From: Agrypnia vestita
Taxonomy: Eukaryota > Arthropoda > Insecta > Trichoptera > Phryganeidae
Length of the DNA: 64,000 nt
Assembly (NCBI GenBank): GCA_016648135.1
Contig: JADDOH010001570.1
Span: 1 to 64,000, forward strand
Reading direction: 5' to 3'
In this document: positions 11,601 through 23,222 of the stretch, piece after piece
How the letters are laid out: every line of letters starts with the position of its first letter
Position numbering within the stretch: the stretch's first letter is position 1
Notes under the pieces: model-generated
Told to the model about the DNA's origin: nothing
The model's database searches: none
The model's input: only the letters and a program-made list of their open reading frames with translations
Made by a program: the position numbers and the translations under genes

Positions 11601-14600
11601 TATGCAGATGTATTGAACAGATATCTTTATTCTATACATATATCTTTTGCACTTCCTTTTCTTCTACCTCTTCTCTTTTTTACTAAGTAGATCTGTCCTT
11701 TCCTGTCCTTTCCTTATTACCCCTTTACCTTAACTCAAGTTATTATTGCTATACGTTAATACATAACTTGTTGATTCTGTGGAAACTTGTAATATGGTCT
11801 CTATACTGTTCAATGTGTAATCTGATTTTTATATGTACTGTTAGATTCCCATGAATAAATAAAATAAAATAAAAGAAAATAAAATACTTCAAATTTTAAT
11901 TTTTGGTATTCGTTGTATCTTGATCAACGGACACTTGGCTCCAAAACACGCTGATCAAACATAATAATTTCGTTGTCTGTCCGTCTGTCTGTTTATTTGT
12001 CCGTAACTTCGTCTAACGTCCGAACTCGACGTTAGACGAAGTTACGGATTCGTTCGTTCGAATTCACGGCTACAATAACAAATTAAATGGCTGAAAATGA
12101 GGCTTGAACCCCGGCCCATCAAACCCGAACCGGCCGCTCTAGGTATGTTGCTACGACCGCCTTTCCGTGGACCGGCAAAAATGTACTTATACCAGGGCTT
12201 AGCAAAATCGAATCAATGTTCCGTCATTTTTGACGGGTTACAGCTAGTATTTCAATATATGCATGCATATAATATGTATGCATTGAACAGAATGTTTGTA
12301 ATGTACATATTATGTAATAAATAAAAATTGAAATTGAAATTGAAATTGAAATTGAAATAAACAGTGATTTCATACAAATTGTTTTTTTACTTTTCTGTTT
12401 GACGAATATTATCTAATTACTAATAAAATATCCACGTTTTTTTAGATTCGTGGACCGCGTAGAAGATCTTTTCAGCCCAAACATACTTTTCCAGTTTGTG
12501 ATGACTTCGTTTCTAACTTGTCTTCTTGGAGTTCAATTCCTGCTTGTAAGTTTGGTGCACTAATTTAAAGAATAATCAGTATTTCAATGTGAGCCCCTGT
12601 AATTTATAAGTATCTATGTTTTCATAGGTACCAGACGCTCCGGTGAAGATGATAGAAACTGCCCTCTTCTTCATCACCGGTCTAGGACAGCTGTACGGCA
12701 TTTGTCACTCTGGACAGCAACTCATCGAGCGTGTGAGTATTGCATTGATAAATCTGATAATATTCATCATACGACAAAACTGAAACGTTTTTGAAGCGGA
12801 AAACCCAATAAAACAATAAGTAATAACTGACACTTCTCCAGAACAAAATCATTAAACTAAATGTAAAAAATATACGTTAGAAAATAGTTTGACATATAAT
12901 CTATTTAACTTTTAATATAAGATATGTAAAACGATATTTCAGTACCTAGTATAATTATCTAGTATAATACCTATTACAGAAGAGATATTTCAATAAGTAC
13001 CTTCTTAGTGAAGGTAATTAGGAACAAAAATACAAAATAAACTATCGTCTTTCTTTCTTATTATAACATTTATACTTACTTAACTTATCTTACTTAAATT
13101 TATACTAAATAAAATGCGCGTGCGTTTCGTTAAATACTAAAATTTAACTTCATGGTCTCGCATTTCCACTACATGCTGCGCACGCGCCAAAAAAGTATAA
13201 AACAACGCAAACAAAAAACATTTTTTTAAAGATCATCTCTAAAAGTTCTTGGCAATTTCTGTATTTTTTCAGAGCAACGAAGTGGGCGATGCAGCGTACA
13301 ACTTAAACTGGTTTGACGTGAATTCAAAATTCCACATGAATGTGATAATGATCATACAACGTTCACAGAGCCCCTTGCAAATCACCGCCTGCAAGTTCTT
13401 CAGCCTTTCCATGGAAAGCTTCAGCTCCGTGAGTATTGTTCGCAACGCCTGAGTTTGAGCGGCAGACCAGCATGTCCTCTGGTACCAACCATCCCATGAT
13501 TCACTTTCTGTCCACAATGCAGACCCCTTTCGTTATTAACCAATCGCAGTAATACTTATTAATGATCATTAAGAAGGATGTAAAAGATAACGTTCTCTAC
13601 TTGAATTTAATTATATTTCATATTTTACTACTCGAGTTTCGAGAGTATCGGAATCTCTCATCGACATGTGAAGTATTAAACTGACCACATTCAAATACAG
13701 ATAATATTTTCATGGATTAGGGGGAAATACCTACAAATAAATTGATAACGTACTGACAAAAGGAGCATGAGTTACTGGTAAAGAGGTGATTGTAACGGGA
13801 ATATTGTGAAGAGAGGATAAGAGTTGGTGAAAATAATATTATTAAGGAAATTAATACCTCTTCCTATTTCTAAATTTACAAAATAATTCATATTACTACC
13901 TTAACGCGTGACAGGTTGGAGAAGTTAATGTTATCCGAATGAAAGAAATGGTTATTATCGATGACATGGTTCGCGAATTCCAAAAATTATTACGAGTTAG
14001 ATAACGACGATACTCTTTTAGTCTAATATTGAGATTTCTAGAAGTTTGAGAGACATTACAATCTCTGCATGAATTTTTGTAAACTCCGTAAGATTAGATT
14101 ACAAATTATGAGCGCATTCCTTCAACCCAAATTCAATGTCAGATAGATTGCATTTGGAGGATAGTTTATCGCGTGTGGTCGCTAATTTTGAAAAGATAAT
14201 GAAGATGTCCGAATTCCGGAAAATGTCGCGATATATTTATGTGTAGTGTATGAATGGTAAGCAAATTAAGTAAGGTATACAGGCAATGAGTATTACAGGT
14301 TTTGGAATTGTGGTTTATTGAGGCAAGTTTATAAGTAGTCATGCAACGAATACTACTTTCACGAATACGAATACGATTATCAAGCCTACTTTTCGGAGAA
14401 TACGAACACGAATACGAATAATTCAACAAAGTAATAAATAATACACCACTGTTCTTTTTTTACTAAGAAATTTAATTATTAAAATTTAGCACCGGAAAAT
14501 TTTTGCTCAAAAAGCACATTTCTTTTATCCGTTTGTACATTCCCAGCTGTCGAAAATAAATATAACTTTTTTCACGCTTACGAGACGTCATGTGATTAGA

Positions 14601-16057
14601 CTTAATTTGAAATTATTTTATAAGATTTAACACTTTTACACGCAACGAAAATAAAATGTAACGAGCAATACGTATTACAAAACAAAAACTGCACGAAATG
14701 AGCACGTAACCTTATTAATAACCCGACGAAACTAGATAAATGTTATGCTATGAAACAAGAAACAATTTGCAACTTGAGAACTCAACAAATCCATTCATTC
14801 AATGTTAGGGGAATACCCGATAATATAGTGTGTAAGTGTGTTCGGATGCACGGTGCAAATCCAAAGCGTAATTTGCGTTGCGTTCAGTTCTAAATGGTTT
14901 GTTTTTAATATTCGTGATGATATTCGGCGAATAAGAATATTCGGTAAATATCTACTATCCGGCGAATACGAATATTCGTATTCGTTGCATCACTATTTAT
15001 AAGTTTTCAATTTCAACGTCAACGTTCAAAGTCAACAAGTTATACCTTTCAATAGCCAGTCTTCAAAATGCATATTCTCCTGTTATGTACTTAGCATTTT
15101 AGAATTCGCATCACCAATTTGGTCTCTGTACTACGAAATACATAAAAAGCGCCTCGAACGTATTCAGCAGACTTTCACAAAAACACTGAATTTCAAAAAT
15201 CGTCCACTTCGATAACTATGACGATGCATATAAGTACCACAAGATAACTAGGTACTCTTGAAGACAGGCGAACGACAAGCGATATGAAATACCTTTACAA
15301 AATACTTAATAATCGCGTAGATTCACCTGAAATTTTAAATTCCATACATTTTAATGTCTCGCATAGACGAACAAGAGCACCACGCTTTTTCCACTTAAAT
15401 CATTGGAGAACAAACCACGGTAAAAACTGTATTATTAACAGAGTTCTAGATACCTATGACCTATGCCTTTGCAGATCTCGATATTTTATATTTAAGTTTT
15501 GAGTAGTTTACAAAATCCCTTACGTATAAACTCGCGCAAGAAATTTTTTTCCACACATATGAACACACACGAACACGCATACACACACGGACACATAAAA
15601 ACACACAATTACACCCACCCACACAAACTCACTATTTGACATATTTTTTTTTCTTATTTTTTATCGATTCTGGTATAATATTCCTGTATATATGTGTTTT
15701 CTTGTAATTGGCCCAAGGCTCTGTACATCAATAATTGTTTTTTTTTCAAGATTTATTAATTATTTGGCTGTAAGAAAATCAATGAAAATTAGAAAAATAA
15801 AAATAAGTTCTTCTTCTCCTACGGACGATACATGAAGTTACGGGGACAACGAAATTATTAAAATTGGGATGTTACCACAAAGTCATTTTGTAATTTTTGA
15901 AGGATTTAATATATTAGATTTGGTCGAAATAATGAATCAATCATTGTACTTGTGTGAATTACCATAGTAAATTAATACTAAAGAGTCGCCTTGGTTCCAG
16001 GTTTGCAGCACGGCCGGGTCATACTTCGCCCTGCTGAAACAGCTCATGGAAAAATGA
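7873..16057 (+). CDS. Odorant receptor OR-1 (7tm_6), five exons, 402 aa
   Basis: Insect odorant receptors are seven-pass, inverted-topology membrane proteins that form ligand-gated cation channels with Orco in sensory neuron dendrites. Exons: 7873..8663, 12446..12545, 12628..12732, 13273..13428 and 16001..16057; all junctions are GT-AG and together they give 402 residues with no stop. Hydrophobic segments lie near residues 35-70, 88-108, 144-165, 195-225, 276-298 and 304-327, with a last one around exon 5. The C-terminus carries the typical KFFSLSMESFSS and AGSYFALLKQL motifs. I chose the MTIFTS start because OR-3 begins there with an in-frame stop just upstream; an in-frame ATG at 7780 would add 31 residues and is also open in OR-2. 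It is about 89% identical to OR-2. Introns 1 and 4 hold transposon insertions that leave the exons intact. The ligand cannot be inferred. Confidence 0.93.
9045..11886 (+). pseudogene. 5'-truncated Jockey/CR1-type non-LTR retrotransposon in OR-1 intron 1
   Basis: Reverse-transcriptase pieces follow in order: the linker after the endonuclease (YPPWCDSALIKL, about 9085), RT blocks with WKSAFISSIFKGG (9654..), DAIYTDYSKAFDKV (9906..) and GVPQ (10085..), then after an R1 insertion YINDI (10607..), LLYADDMKIFAP (10650..) and a C-terminal KNVFIYRSSNLFN tail (11364..). Several frameshifts and stops make it dead. The 3' end is an AATAAATAAAATAAAA tail near 11880. Endonuclease and ORF1 are missing, as expected for 5' truncation. 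OR-2 intron 1 lacks it (compare 39708..39720), so it inserted after the duplication and accounts for most of the size difference between the two introns (3.8 versus 0.9 kb). Confidence 0.85.
10112..10592 (+). repeat. R1 repeat copy 2, nested inside the reverse-transcriptase frame
   Basis: Same landmarks as copy 1: GCTTGCTTGC, CCCTTTTCCCGTGATC, GAGCTGAAACTTTGCAA, CAACGGCGGCCCGATAAC, and GAAAGGGAGT before ACTTGGTTTTTATGGGTTA. It interrupts the RT between the GVPQ block and YINDI, so the host frame gives its edges to within a few bases. The CCCTTTCTTTTAACTCG block at the left end is missing. Confidence 0.8.
11905..12247 (+). mobile_element. Non-autonomous Helitron, OR-1 intron 1
   Basis: The 3' end has Helitron features: a 6-bp-stem hairpin CCGTCA-TTTT-TGACGG at 12221..12236, then CTAG at 12244..12247 followed by T. 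The body has TCTGTCTG/TTACGGA blocks and GAATTCACGGCTA. The 5' end is not resolved. The same element sits at the same place in OR-2 intron 1 (39721..40024), so it predates the gene duplication. Confidence 0.75.
12254..12359 (+). repeat. Retroposon 3' end with (TTGAAA)n tail
   Basis: A short insertion, absent from OR-2, follows the Helitron end. It finishes with AATAAATAAAAATTGAAATT and five TTGAAA-type repeats, a tail typical of some insect non-LTR/SINE 3' ends. No coding sequence is visible. Confidence 0.55.
12446..12545 (+). CDS. OR-1 exon 2
   Basis: 100 nt, codon 264 (last base) to residue 297. It starts after TTTTTTTAG and ends before GTAAGTTT. It encodes FVDRVEDLFSPNI and the sixth hydrophobic segment. 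Confidence 0.93.
12628..12732 (+). CDS. OR-1 exon 3
   Basis: 105 nt, residues 298-332 (VPDAPVKM ... GQQLIER), between TTTCATAG and GTGAGT. It holds a hydrophobic segment with the GQLYGIC block. Confidence 0.93.
13273..13428 (+). CDS. OR-1 exon 4
   Basis: 156 nt, residues 333-384, between TTTTTTCAG and GTGAGT. It encodes SNEVGDAAYN and the conserved C-terminal SPLQITACKFFSLSMESFSS region. Confidence 0.93.
14336..14995. mobile_element. hAT MITE, OR-1 intron 4
   Basis: Terminal inverted repeats TAG(T)GATGCAACGAATA / TATTCGTTGCATCACTA with an 8-bp target duplication TTTATAAG at 14328..14335 and 14996..15003, the hAT signature. It is 660 bp with no transposase, and is rich in GAATACGAATAC subterminal repeats. 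The same insertion at the same site lies at 45651..46263 in OR-2 intron 4, so it predates the duplication. Confidence 0.88.
15004..15805 (+). pseudogene. 5'-truncated Jockey-type non-LTR element, OR-1 intron 4
   Basis: The plus strand carries the C-terminal part of an ORF2 polyprotein: SILEFASPIWSLYY and RLERIQQTFTKTL (about 15082..15200), then in another frame KYLYKILNNRVDSPEIL ... RRTRAPRFFHLNH (15284..15502). An ACACAC-rich 3' UTR follows, then an A-rich tail near 15795. ATAAGTT at both edges is the likely target duplication. The OR-2 copy runs straight from the hAT MITE into TTCTTCTTCTCC (46272), so this insertion is private to OR-1. Confidence 0.75.
16001..16057 (+). CDS. OR-1 exon 5 (last exon)
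   Basis: 57 nt after TTCCAG: VCSTAGSYFALLKQLMEK and TGA. This completes seven-transmembrane helix 7. It differs from OR-2 only at silent sites. Confidence 0.92.
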   Translation, partial: VCSTAGSYFALLKQLMEK

Positions 16058-16180
16058 GGGATGCAACAAAAGCCGAAGAAATTTATTTATTCACATATGC
16101 ACGTGTACCACCAATATTCAACTATGTAATTTTTACGAGTTCATTTTGTGATTTGGTTTGTGCTTTGATGTTTTCTTTCA

Positions 16181-16186
16181 AATAAA
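16181..16186 (+). terminator. OR-1 polyadenylation signal
   Basis: AATAAA 124 nt after the stop codon. The position and surroundings are preserved after OR-2 (46849..46854). Confidence 0.6.
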
Positions 16187-17022
16187 TTATTGTTCCCACA
16201 TTGCACCCCAGGGACAGTGAAGTGGTTTGTGCAGTTTCCTTACCGGTCGTACGAATACTTCTCCCTCGCGAGGAAACTGCTTTAGCATTAAAACAATGTC
16301 AATCTGGATGGCGAAAGTGTGCGGCCGATACGGGGGCTTTTGCTCGTAGAACGGGCCTGGGTTTGTGGTGGTTTCCACTTCACTGTACCACCAATTGTTG
16401 TTTATTAAATATTTGTGCAACTTTATTCGATCTTTTCAGATATTCACCGATATTTTCAAGAAGAAATATATTTTTTCAATTTTACTAACTTATATAGTAA
16501 TATTTAATCACTATTTAAATCATATAATTCAGTAGGGGATTTAATTGTCAAGACATATCAATTATACGATGTATAATATCTGTTTTGAAATTCTCAATAC
16601 ATATTATATCCTAGCAAAGCCTATTTTATTTCTTATGTCAGATTCTAAAATACCTTTTTAAATGGACTTAGTTCTGCTGAAAGTGTTTAATCCACTAAAT
16701 GTTTGGACAGCTCAATACGATAACTTCATGTGCTGAAAACATCCAAGCTCTAAGTGCTATAGTTTTTTGAAATTTAATATATTTCGAACCCACATCAACC
16801 ACATAACTAAAAAAAGTCAAAGTTCTTAAAAAATATGTATAAAATATAAAAGTTACGGACAATACACGAAGTTAGACAGACTTAGATGTTTTTTATGATT
16901 GATTTTACTGCAATATTATTGTTGTGAATATTGTTTTATACAAAGTTAATATCAAAAAAAAAAGTTTATAAAATACACAAATCCCTAGTGAAAACCATTA
17001 AATATTGTTACATATATTTGTA
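16187..17022. other. Downstream flank of OR-1, no gene
   Basis: No coding signal. The stretch aligns with 46855..47815 after OR-2 with small indels, so it is part of the segmental duplication. Confidence 0.7.
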
Positions 17023-17296
17023 GAATATATCGACGGCTCCTACGTATAATATCGTAACCCACTAATCGACGATTTTGAGTTTGTTATGTATTTCATATGT
17101 ATTTAATTATATCTTTAATACCAAGAAAGAAAAAAAAATTATAATAAGAAAACATTATTTATTGCAAAATATTTTTTTTTCTTTCTTAAAATTAAAGATA
17201 TAATTAAATACACATGTGTATACACAAAAAACTAAAAATTGTCGATTTGTGGGTAACAATATTATGCGTAGGAGCCGTCGATATATTTTCTTACAT
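17023..17296. mobile_element. Palindromic MITE, about 270 bp
   Basis: Arms of about 130 bp are inverted copies: AATATATCGACGGCTCCTACG on the left and CGTAGGAGCCGTCGATATATT on the right, with TTAATTATATCTTTAA near the centre. The matching OR-2 flank (about 47800..47825) lacks it, giving a rough empty site, so it is private to unit A. No coding capacity. Confidence 0.7.
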
Positions 17297-17540
17297 ACGA
17301 AAACGGTATAAAAGTATTCGTACGTAGTCATGATATCAACTCGCGCTCGTAAGAAATATAAATGCATTTTAATGGAATCTTTTTATTCAACTTTGACGAG
17401 TTGTTAGGTATCAATATGCCTGGATGCCAAGGTTCACTGCGTATTCATTTTTAAATATTTGATTTCATTATTTATTTAAGGTATAATAAAATTATTAATG
17501 CTATACTGTAATAATTAATTAATTTATTAGTACACAAGGC

Positions 17541-17681
17541 TTTAAGCAAAGTTGGTCTTTATATGAATACAAAGAAAACAAAAATTTTGAGTCCAGAGAA
17601 CAAAATCATCACAATAAATATGACAGTGATGACGTACGGAGTCAAGACGATGGCCCTAACAAAGAAAATAGTAGAAAAATG
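17541..17681 (+). pseudogene. RTE-type retrotransposon remnant, fragment 1
   Basis: The frame reads SKVGLYMNTKKTKILSPEN ... MTYGVKTMALTKKIVEK, which matches the RTE pattern GLxMNxxKTK followed, after an internal deletion, by YGxExWALTKK. It is interrupted at 17682 by an R1 repeat and resumes at about 18238. Confidence 0.65.
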
Positions 17682-18221
17682 AACCCATTAAAAACAAGTT
17701 TTTATTACACTCCCTTTCTTTGTAAAATATAACAACAATTAGAGACGAATTAAAACATATAACACTAAACTTACAGTAATTTAATATATTTTTAAAATGT
17801 CAGATGTTTTGAGCTTTGATAAGACACTTCATGCTTTGATGATTAAATTCTAAAAACATTTGTCAGTCAATTTAGATTTTCTACATTCGTCGTGAAGTAC
17901 CTATTATGTATGCCGACGGAGTAATTCAAATTTAGAAAATATTCCGCGATCTTATCGGGCCGCCGTTGCTAATAATCAAACTTTTCTAATGATTCCAATG
18001 TGAAAAAACCAATAAAATTTCTAAAAATCCAAAATTATACTATAATTATTAATTTTTTTTAACGAAAATTTGAAAGATCTTCTTGATCGTCGCCACGAGT
18101 TTACTTGCCAAGTTTCAGCTCGATTGGATCACGGGAAAAGGGTTAAAAATCGATCCAAAGTTTTTTCGACGGCAAGCCGGCAAGCAAGCAGACGCCACGA
18201 GTTAAAAGAAAGTAAGTAAAA
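17682..18221 (-). repeat. R1 repeat copy 3
   Basis: Reverse orientation, about 540 bp: from AACCCATTAAAAACAAG and ACTCCCTTTCTTTG on the left to GACGCCACGAGTTAAAAGAAAG on the right. It splits an RTE remnant whose reading sense continues on both sides, so its limits are good to within about 10 bp. Confidence 0.8.
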
Positions 18222-18235
18222 ACCTCAAATGTAAA

Positions 18236-18274
18236 CAAGGATCCATGCTTGGCGTAAGCCTAAGAGATTATTAG
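18236..18274 (+). pseudogene. RTE-type retrotransposon remnant, fragment 2
   Basis: Encodes SMLGVSLRDY, the block that follows the WALTKK region in RTE elements (usual form RAMLGVSLRD). It is short but in the expected order between fragments 1 and 3. Confidence 0.5.
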
Positions 18275-18289
18275 GTGCAGAACTAGAGT

Positions 18290-18473
18290 TTATTTTTTTT
18301 AAATTTTTTATTTACGCTTCAACAGGCCAAGAGGCCCAATTACAGAAGTAGAATACAACACAAAAAACCAAGGCTTGAGTAAATCACATGGATTAATTGT
18401 GACCTCACCGGGAATCGAACCCGGAACCCTCAGTGTGAGAAGTCAGTGTCGTACCCACTGGGCTATGAGGGCC
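18290..18473 (-). mobile_element. tRNA-derived SINE
   Basis: On the minus strand it starts GGCCCTCATAGCCCAGTGGG (A box) and has GGTTCGATTCC (B box) about 50 nt later. A tRNA-unrelated body with GGGCCTCTTGGCC and an A-rich 3' end (AATAAAAAATTTAAAAAAAA) follow. The acceptor stem pairs poorly, so I call it a SINE and not a functional tRNA gene. Confidence 0.75.
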
Positions 18474-19992
18474 GTTTAGTGGTTATCTCCTGTGTGTCGG
18501 TGATGTAACGTAGGTCTACCTATCATACAAAATATGAAATATCTACCTTATTTTCGAAAACTAAAACGTCACATTTTTTGTAATCATCGAATAGACATTT
18601 TCACACCAAAATTACTAAATTAAACTGTTACGAATGTACGGATTCTTTAATTAAAAAATATTTATTCATTACTCTCGTATTTTCGGCCAGTGTGCAAGAG
18701 AGAGCAGAATATTGTACATCGCAGTTAAGGCGCCATAGTACATGATTCACGTTTTTGCTGTCTGGAGAGTCAATTTAGTGTAAAGTTTTCGAATCTTATT
18801 GCCAAAATTGCAGCTAACCATGCATTCAATCAATTTTATTATGAAAGGTCCATTTACTATTAAAGCATTTGTTTAAAAAAAGTTTAAAAAATACTTTGTT
18901 ATTATCACAAAAAAAAAATAATCCCGAAGCCCTATTTAATCTTTCTAGCAATAGAGTTATCTTTGGTACACTTTTTCTCGAAATATTTCCACGTAAAGAC
19001 CGTATATTTTTTTAATAAATTGAATAAAAGAAGTTCAAACAGAAAGTTTGGGGGAAAATATATAATTATTTTTGGGTAGGTTGTTAAATACAACGTTTAC
19101 AAAAAGATAAAAATTCACTTTCCGTCTCCTATATTGCAGCATCCAAAAAACCATTAAAACATTGATTATTTTAATTAAATTTTACATGCGTACTAAGAAA
19201 ATTTCACTGTCATTAATATAAAAATATTCAAAATTTTCTACCTCATACACAAAAATTTGAATTAATTAAATCGTATAGTCTGTTAAAAGATCATTTTTCT
19301 TTCAAATCAGTCGTTGGTTGGACACCAACTACGCCAGTCGTCAGGTTACGCTCCCGCTAGTTTATACGAATATATCTTAAAATGCTGCGTAAACTTTGCC
19401 TGAGTGTTAATAAAGGGAAGATATCCGTATAATGAATGCATTTTAGAAATCCCATATCGCGGGGACAACGGTAAATGCAGAAAATAACTGTTAAATGTAT
19501 TAAAAATACTTGAATTTGAATGTCGCCATTTTTATTTTTTACAACTGTCAAATTTTGTTTGTTTTTGCGGGCTGATTCTGATGTTTTTTTCCATTATTCT
19601 TATCTGTTTTCTTGAAACAATATGATATATAGACTTTGTTCTGTATATACACTGAATTTTTGTCCTTTCTTTTACCTGCAAACAATATTTTTAATGAAAT
19701 AAGATACTCCGTCTATTTCTTTACTCAACGGTAATTGTCATTTTTTCACGAAATAGTGATGTGAAATCTTTTGAACCGGCATTTTTTTGTGTTTTTATTT
19801 TAACTGATAAATTTTCAGTAAAACGATATAATATTGTTTTGAGTTTGTTTGTTTTGATGTTTTGTTTGTTTTGATGTTTTGTTTGAAAAATTTTCAGTAA
19901 AACGATATAATATTGTTTTGAGTTTGTTTGTTTTGTAAAATATTTTCAATTAAGAGGTCCTAGTACACGATTTTCGTATTTGCTGTCGGGCG
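18474..19992. other. AT-rich stretch with a short direct repeat, no gene
   Basis: No recognised coding region. A block near 18735..18785 (TACATGATTCACGTTTTTGC ... AGTCAATTTAGT) resembles 19965..19992 plus 20588..20605, so a dispersed repeat is present. Confidence 0.5.
19811..19936 (+). repeat. Direct repeat, 79-bp spacing
   Basis: A block starting ATTTTCAGTAAAACGATATA and running into GTTTTGAGTTTGTTTG occurs at 19811 and again at 19890, with TTTTGATGTTTTGTTTG repeats between. Confidence 0.7.
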
Positions 19993-20587
19993 CAGAGTTG
20001 CCAACGTAGGCGATTTTTCGCCATTTAGGCTACTCAGAACGAGAATCGGCGACGAAAAAATCTAAAAGGCGACTGGTCGCCTACTAGGCTACTTCAGAGA
20101 CAAGTTATTTAAATCAGCCGAATCGCAAATAATTAAGAAAAAAAAATACAATTACCTTTGTGTAATGCTGTCATTGAAAGAATTTTAAGCGTAATGGGGA
20201 CAATTAAAACAAAATTAAGGAATCGCCTGCAACTACCCATGCTGATCGCTATTCTTAGAATTCGTACCTATATGAATGTAAGAGGTGTGCTGCAACAACT
20301 TTCAACCAAGCAATCACATGGTAAGTTTTCACGCTGGTAGCAAAATGTACGTCTCCGGTGTTTTTAAAATGCTACCTATCTACTTACTTTACTTTCTTTT
20401 AACGAACATTACGGTTTTTTATATTAGGCTTAGGCCTATTTATCAATACATTATAAATATGTTATAAATAAATTGATAAAAATTACATTTTATTTTATTC
20501 ATATTGATATTTTGGCGTTTGGGCTACTTTAGGCTACTTTATGTATAGGAAACGGCGATATTAGGCCAAGCGCTGTTGGCAACTCTG
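19993..20587 (+). mobile_element. Internally deleted hAT element with transposase C-terminus
   Basis: Termini CAGAGTTGCCAACG and GTTGGCAACTCTG are inverted, and an 8-bp target duplication GTCGGGCG lies at 19985..19992 and 20588..20595. A short frame at 20149..20340 encodes LPLCNAVIERILSVMG and IKTKLRNRL, the conserved C-terminal dimerisation region of hAT transposases. The catalytic domain is missing. The remainder is AT-rich. Confidence 0.85.
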
Positions 20588-20595
20588 GTCGGGCG

Positions 20596-23222
20596 ACTAA
20601 ATTGAACATATAAACTTATTAAATCATTTTGCAAAACCCGATTATTAATTTATCCTCCGGCTTAATAGCCCGTTCCTTAATAGGAACCGTTTATATGCTC
20701 CATTTTTGTCGTCCGTCGTTATATATTTTTATTTATTGTGGTCAATTGTCGATATTTTTTATGAATCGTTTTACCCCAGTTCATATAATCGGATCTTATG
20801 AATCCTTCTTTTTTCCTTTTATAACATCTTTATATGTTGTATTATTTAAATACCCTGTTTTAATGAATCGTTTTGTTTTCGTTTATATGTTCCGTTAATC
20901 GTTTTTTATTATACTTTTTAAATAATCGTGAGCCATGCACTGATTGCGTGTCACACTCTAATTATATAAAGTTGTCATTCCAGCAAGTTACGGATAGACA
21001 ACCAAATTATTATATTTAGATATTTGAGGTTACATTTCTGTAAGTATGAGTTTTCATTCTTTTCATAAAATTCAATACAGTAATAGACAATGATCAGTGT
21101 AGATTTATACAACTCAATACTTTGAGCATCATTAATATATAATTTGTCTTTATTTTAGTTTTTAAATATTACTTCTACCGCATACATGCATGAATGTTTT
21201 TTATAATCGTTTATTATGGTCAGTTGTTGATCTTTTCAAATAATCGTTTTTCTCCAGTTTTCAAAATCAGATTTTATGATTTATATCTTTTGTTATTATG
21301 TTTATTAATCATAAGGTTTTACGTTTATATGTTCCGTTTTTGATTGTTATTTAAGTAACTTATGTAGAATATTAAAAATAAATTCGCTTCAATACAAGCA
21401 AAAAAAAGTTTAATCATTTTGCACTATCACCCTTCAGAAATTTGATAAATATATAATACTTTATAAAGTTAATCTGTGCTATTCTGAAAATATTGGGATG
21501 TCAGATCTTTATCCCAATCTTGACAGGTATGTATAACAATATATTGACACTAATTTCGATGTTTTAATTTTGGCATGTTTGAAATAATTAATGAATCAAT
21601 CAGAAAGCCCTAAAACGTAAACAAATGTTAATGTATTCACAATTACGAATAATGATCTTTCTAATTGATTGAATTCATTAATTTCAAACCTGTCAAACAT
21701 AAAACGTCAAAAAAACGGCATCACAATGTAATACAATAACTGTCAAGATACAGAAATAGCAATGTTGCTTAGTTCAGAATACGGATGATTATCATTTTAT
21801 TTGACTTTTATTATTGCGAATTAATTTTAGATATTCGATATAAGTTACTTTCATGAAAGTCTTACGTTTTGAAAAGATAATTCAGAATATTTTTATTTCT
21901 ATATTCTCTTTATACTTAACCATATTTTCATGGGTGTACGACTGTATAGTAATTAATAACAACTTTTGCGTGACCGCGCAACATGAGTTGAGCGCTGATT
22001 GCTTGTCACATTCTAAATATCTAAAGTCGTCTTTCCAGTAAGTTACGGACAGACAACGAAAATATTATTATTATTATTATTTTGTCTTTATTCTACTTTT
22101 TAAGTATAACTTCTAACGCACATACATAAGTACACGCATAATTTTTTTAAATGGTTTTTATTTGAATTATTTAACATTGATATTAGACAAAATGTTATAA
22201 AACAATAAAAAATATAGTGAAAATTCACACACGTCATACAATTTTTCAACGCTAAAGAAAAAATAATAACATAATGTTACATGTAATGGAGATCTTAAAA
22301 AAATGTTTTTCTTAAAAATCAGAAAAATAGCATAAAAAAGCAAATTTTGAGTGAAATTTCAGAAAGAAACAATATCCATTGCATGGTCGGCTTTGTCACA
22401 TCTCTAATATAAGGATCGAATAATTATTGTACAGAAAAATTTCGCCAAACTTGCAAAACTTACGTTCATGTAGAAAGGGTTACGTATGTAGCACTACGCA
22501 GTTAAAAGGTCAGGCGTTAAAGTTTGCACATTTCTATTTCGTTTTATAGTATTGTATATTTCTCGCTATCGTTTTTTGTGCTTAAATAATACGTGTTTGA
22601 GCGAAACTAGCGCCATTTTTAGCGGGAAGTGATTAAACTAATGCCAATATTGAAAGTATAAGAGCCTCTTAAATCGTGCAAGAAAGAGCACGACAATACC
22701 ATACATTTCATGTAGGACAGAGATGGCGGTTGCTTGGGTTTCGGCGAAAGCAAAAAAATATAGAAAGAGTACGGTAGAGTCGGGTAACATGTGTTAGACA
22801 AAGACGGAGTGCAGGCGGAGAAGAAGATAAAGAAGATAAAGAACGCGCACTCATAAAGTCATGAATTCTATGATTTTAACAGTCGCCACCTAGCGACCGT
22901 CACATACATTTAGCTTGATTTATTTATATATTTATCTGTTTAAATTAATATTTATTCCTGAAAATGTAAGGTTTTAAAATAAAATACGATAAATTTGAAT
23001 TAAATATTTATTTACATCAAATCCGCCAATTCCATAATGACTATAATAAATTTTACAATAAAAAACATTTAGTATATGTTACATTAAAAAAATTTGATAA
23101 AGAATTTACTGAACAAATCAAAATAAAGGAAAACAATGACTTATTATTTAGTGATTATACCAAAATATAGTAGTGAATTGCAGAGTATGTTTCTTATCTA
23201 TAACAAATCGTCGCTGTATATA
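20596..23222. other. AT-rich intergenic DNA with dispersed repeats, no gene
   Basis: Recurrent short blocks (CGTTTATATGTTCCGTT at about 20879 and 21309; GTTACGGA.AGACAAC at about 20990 and 22040, resembling the Helitron-type block of OR-1 intron 1) show dispersed repeats. No coding region recognised. Confidence 0.5.

Noticed and set aside
13269..13517. 82-codon minus-strand frame over OR-1 exon 4 (and 43745..43993)
   Set aside because: Antisense shadow of a conserved exon, kept open only because the exon is conserved.
18399..18473. tRNA-like sequence with A and B boxes on the minus strand
   Set aside because: Poor acceptor-stem pairing and a tRNA-unrelated body with an A-rich 3' tail make it a SINE head, not a tRNA gene.
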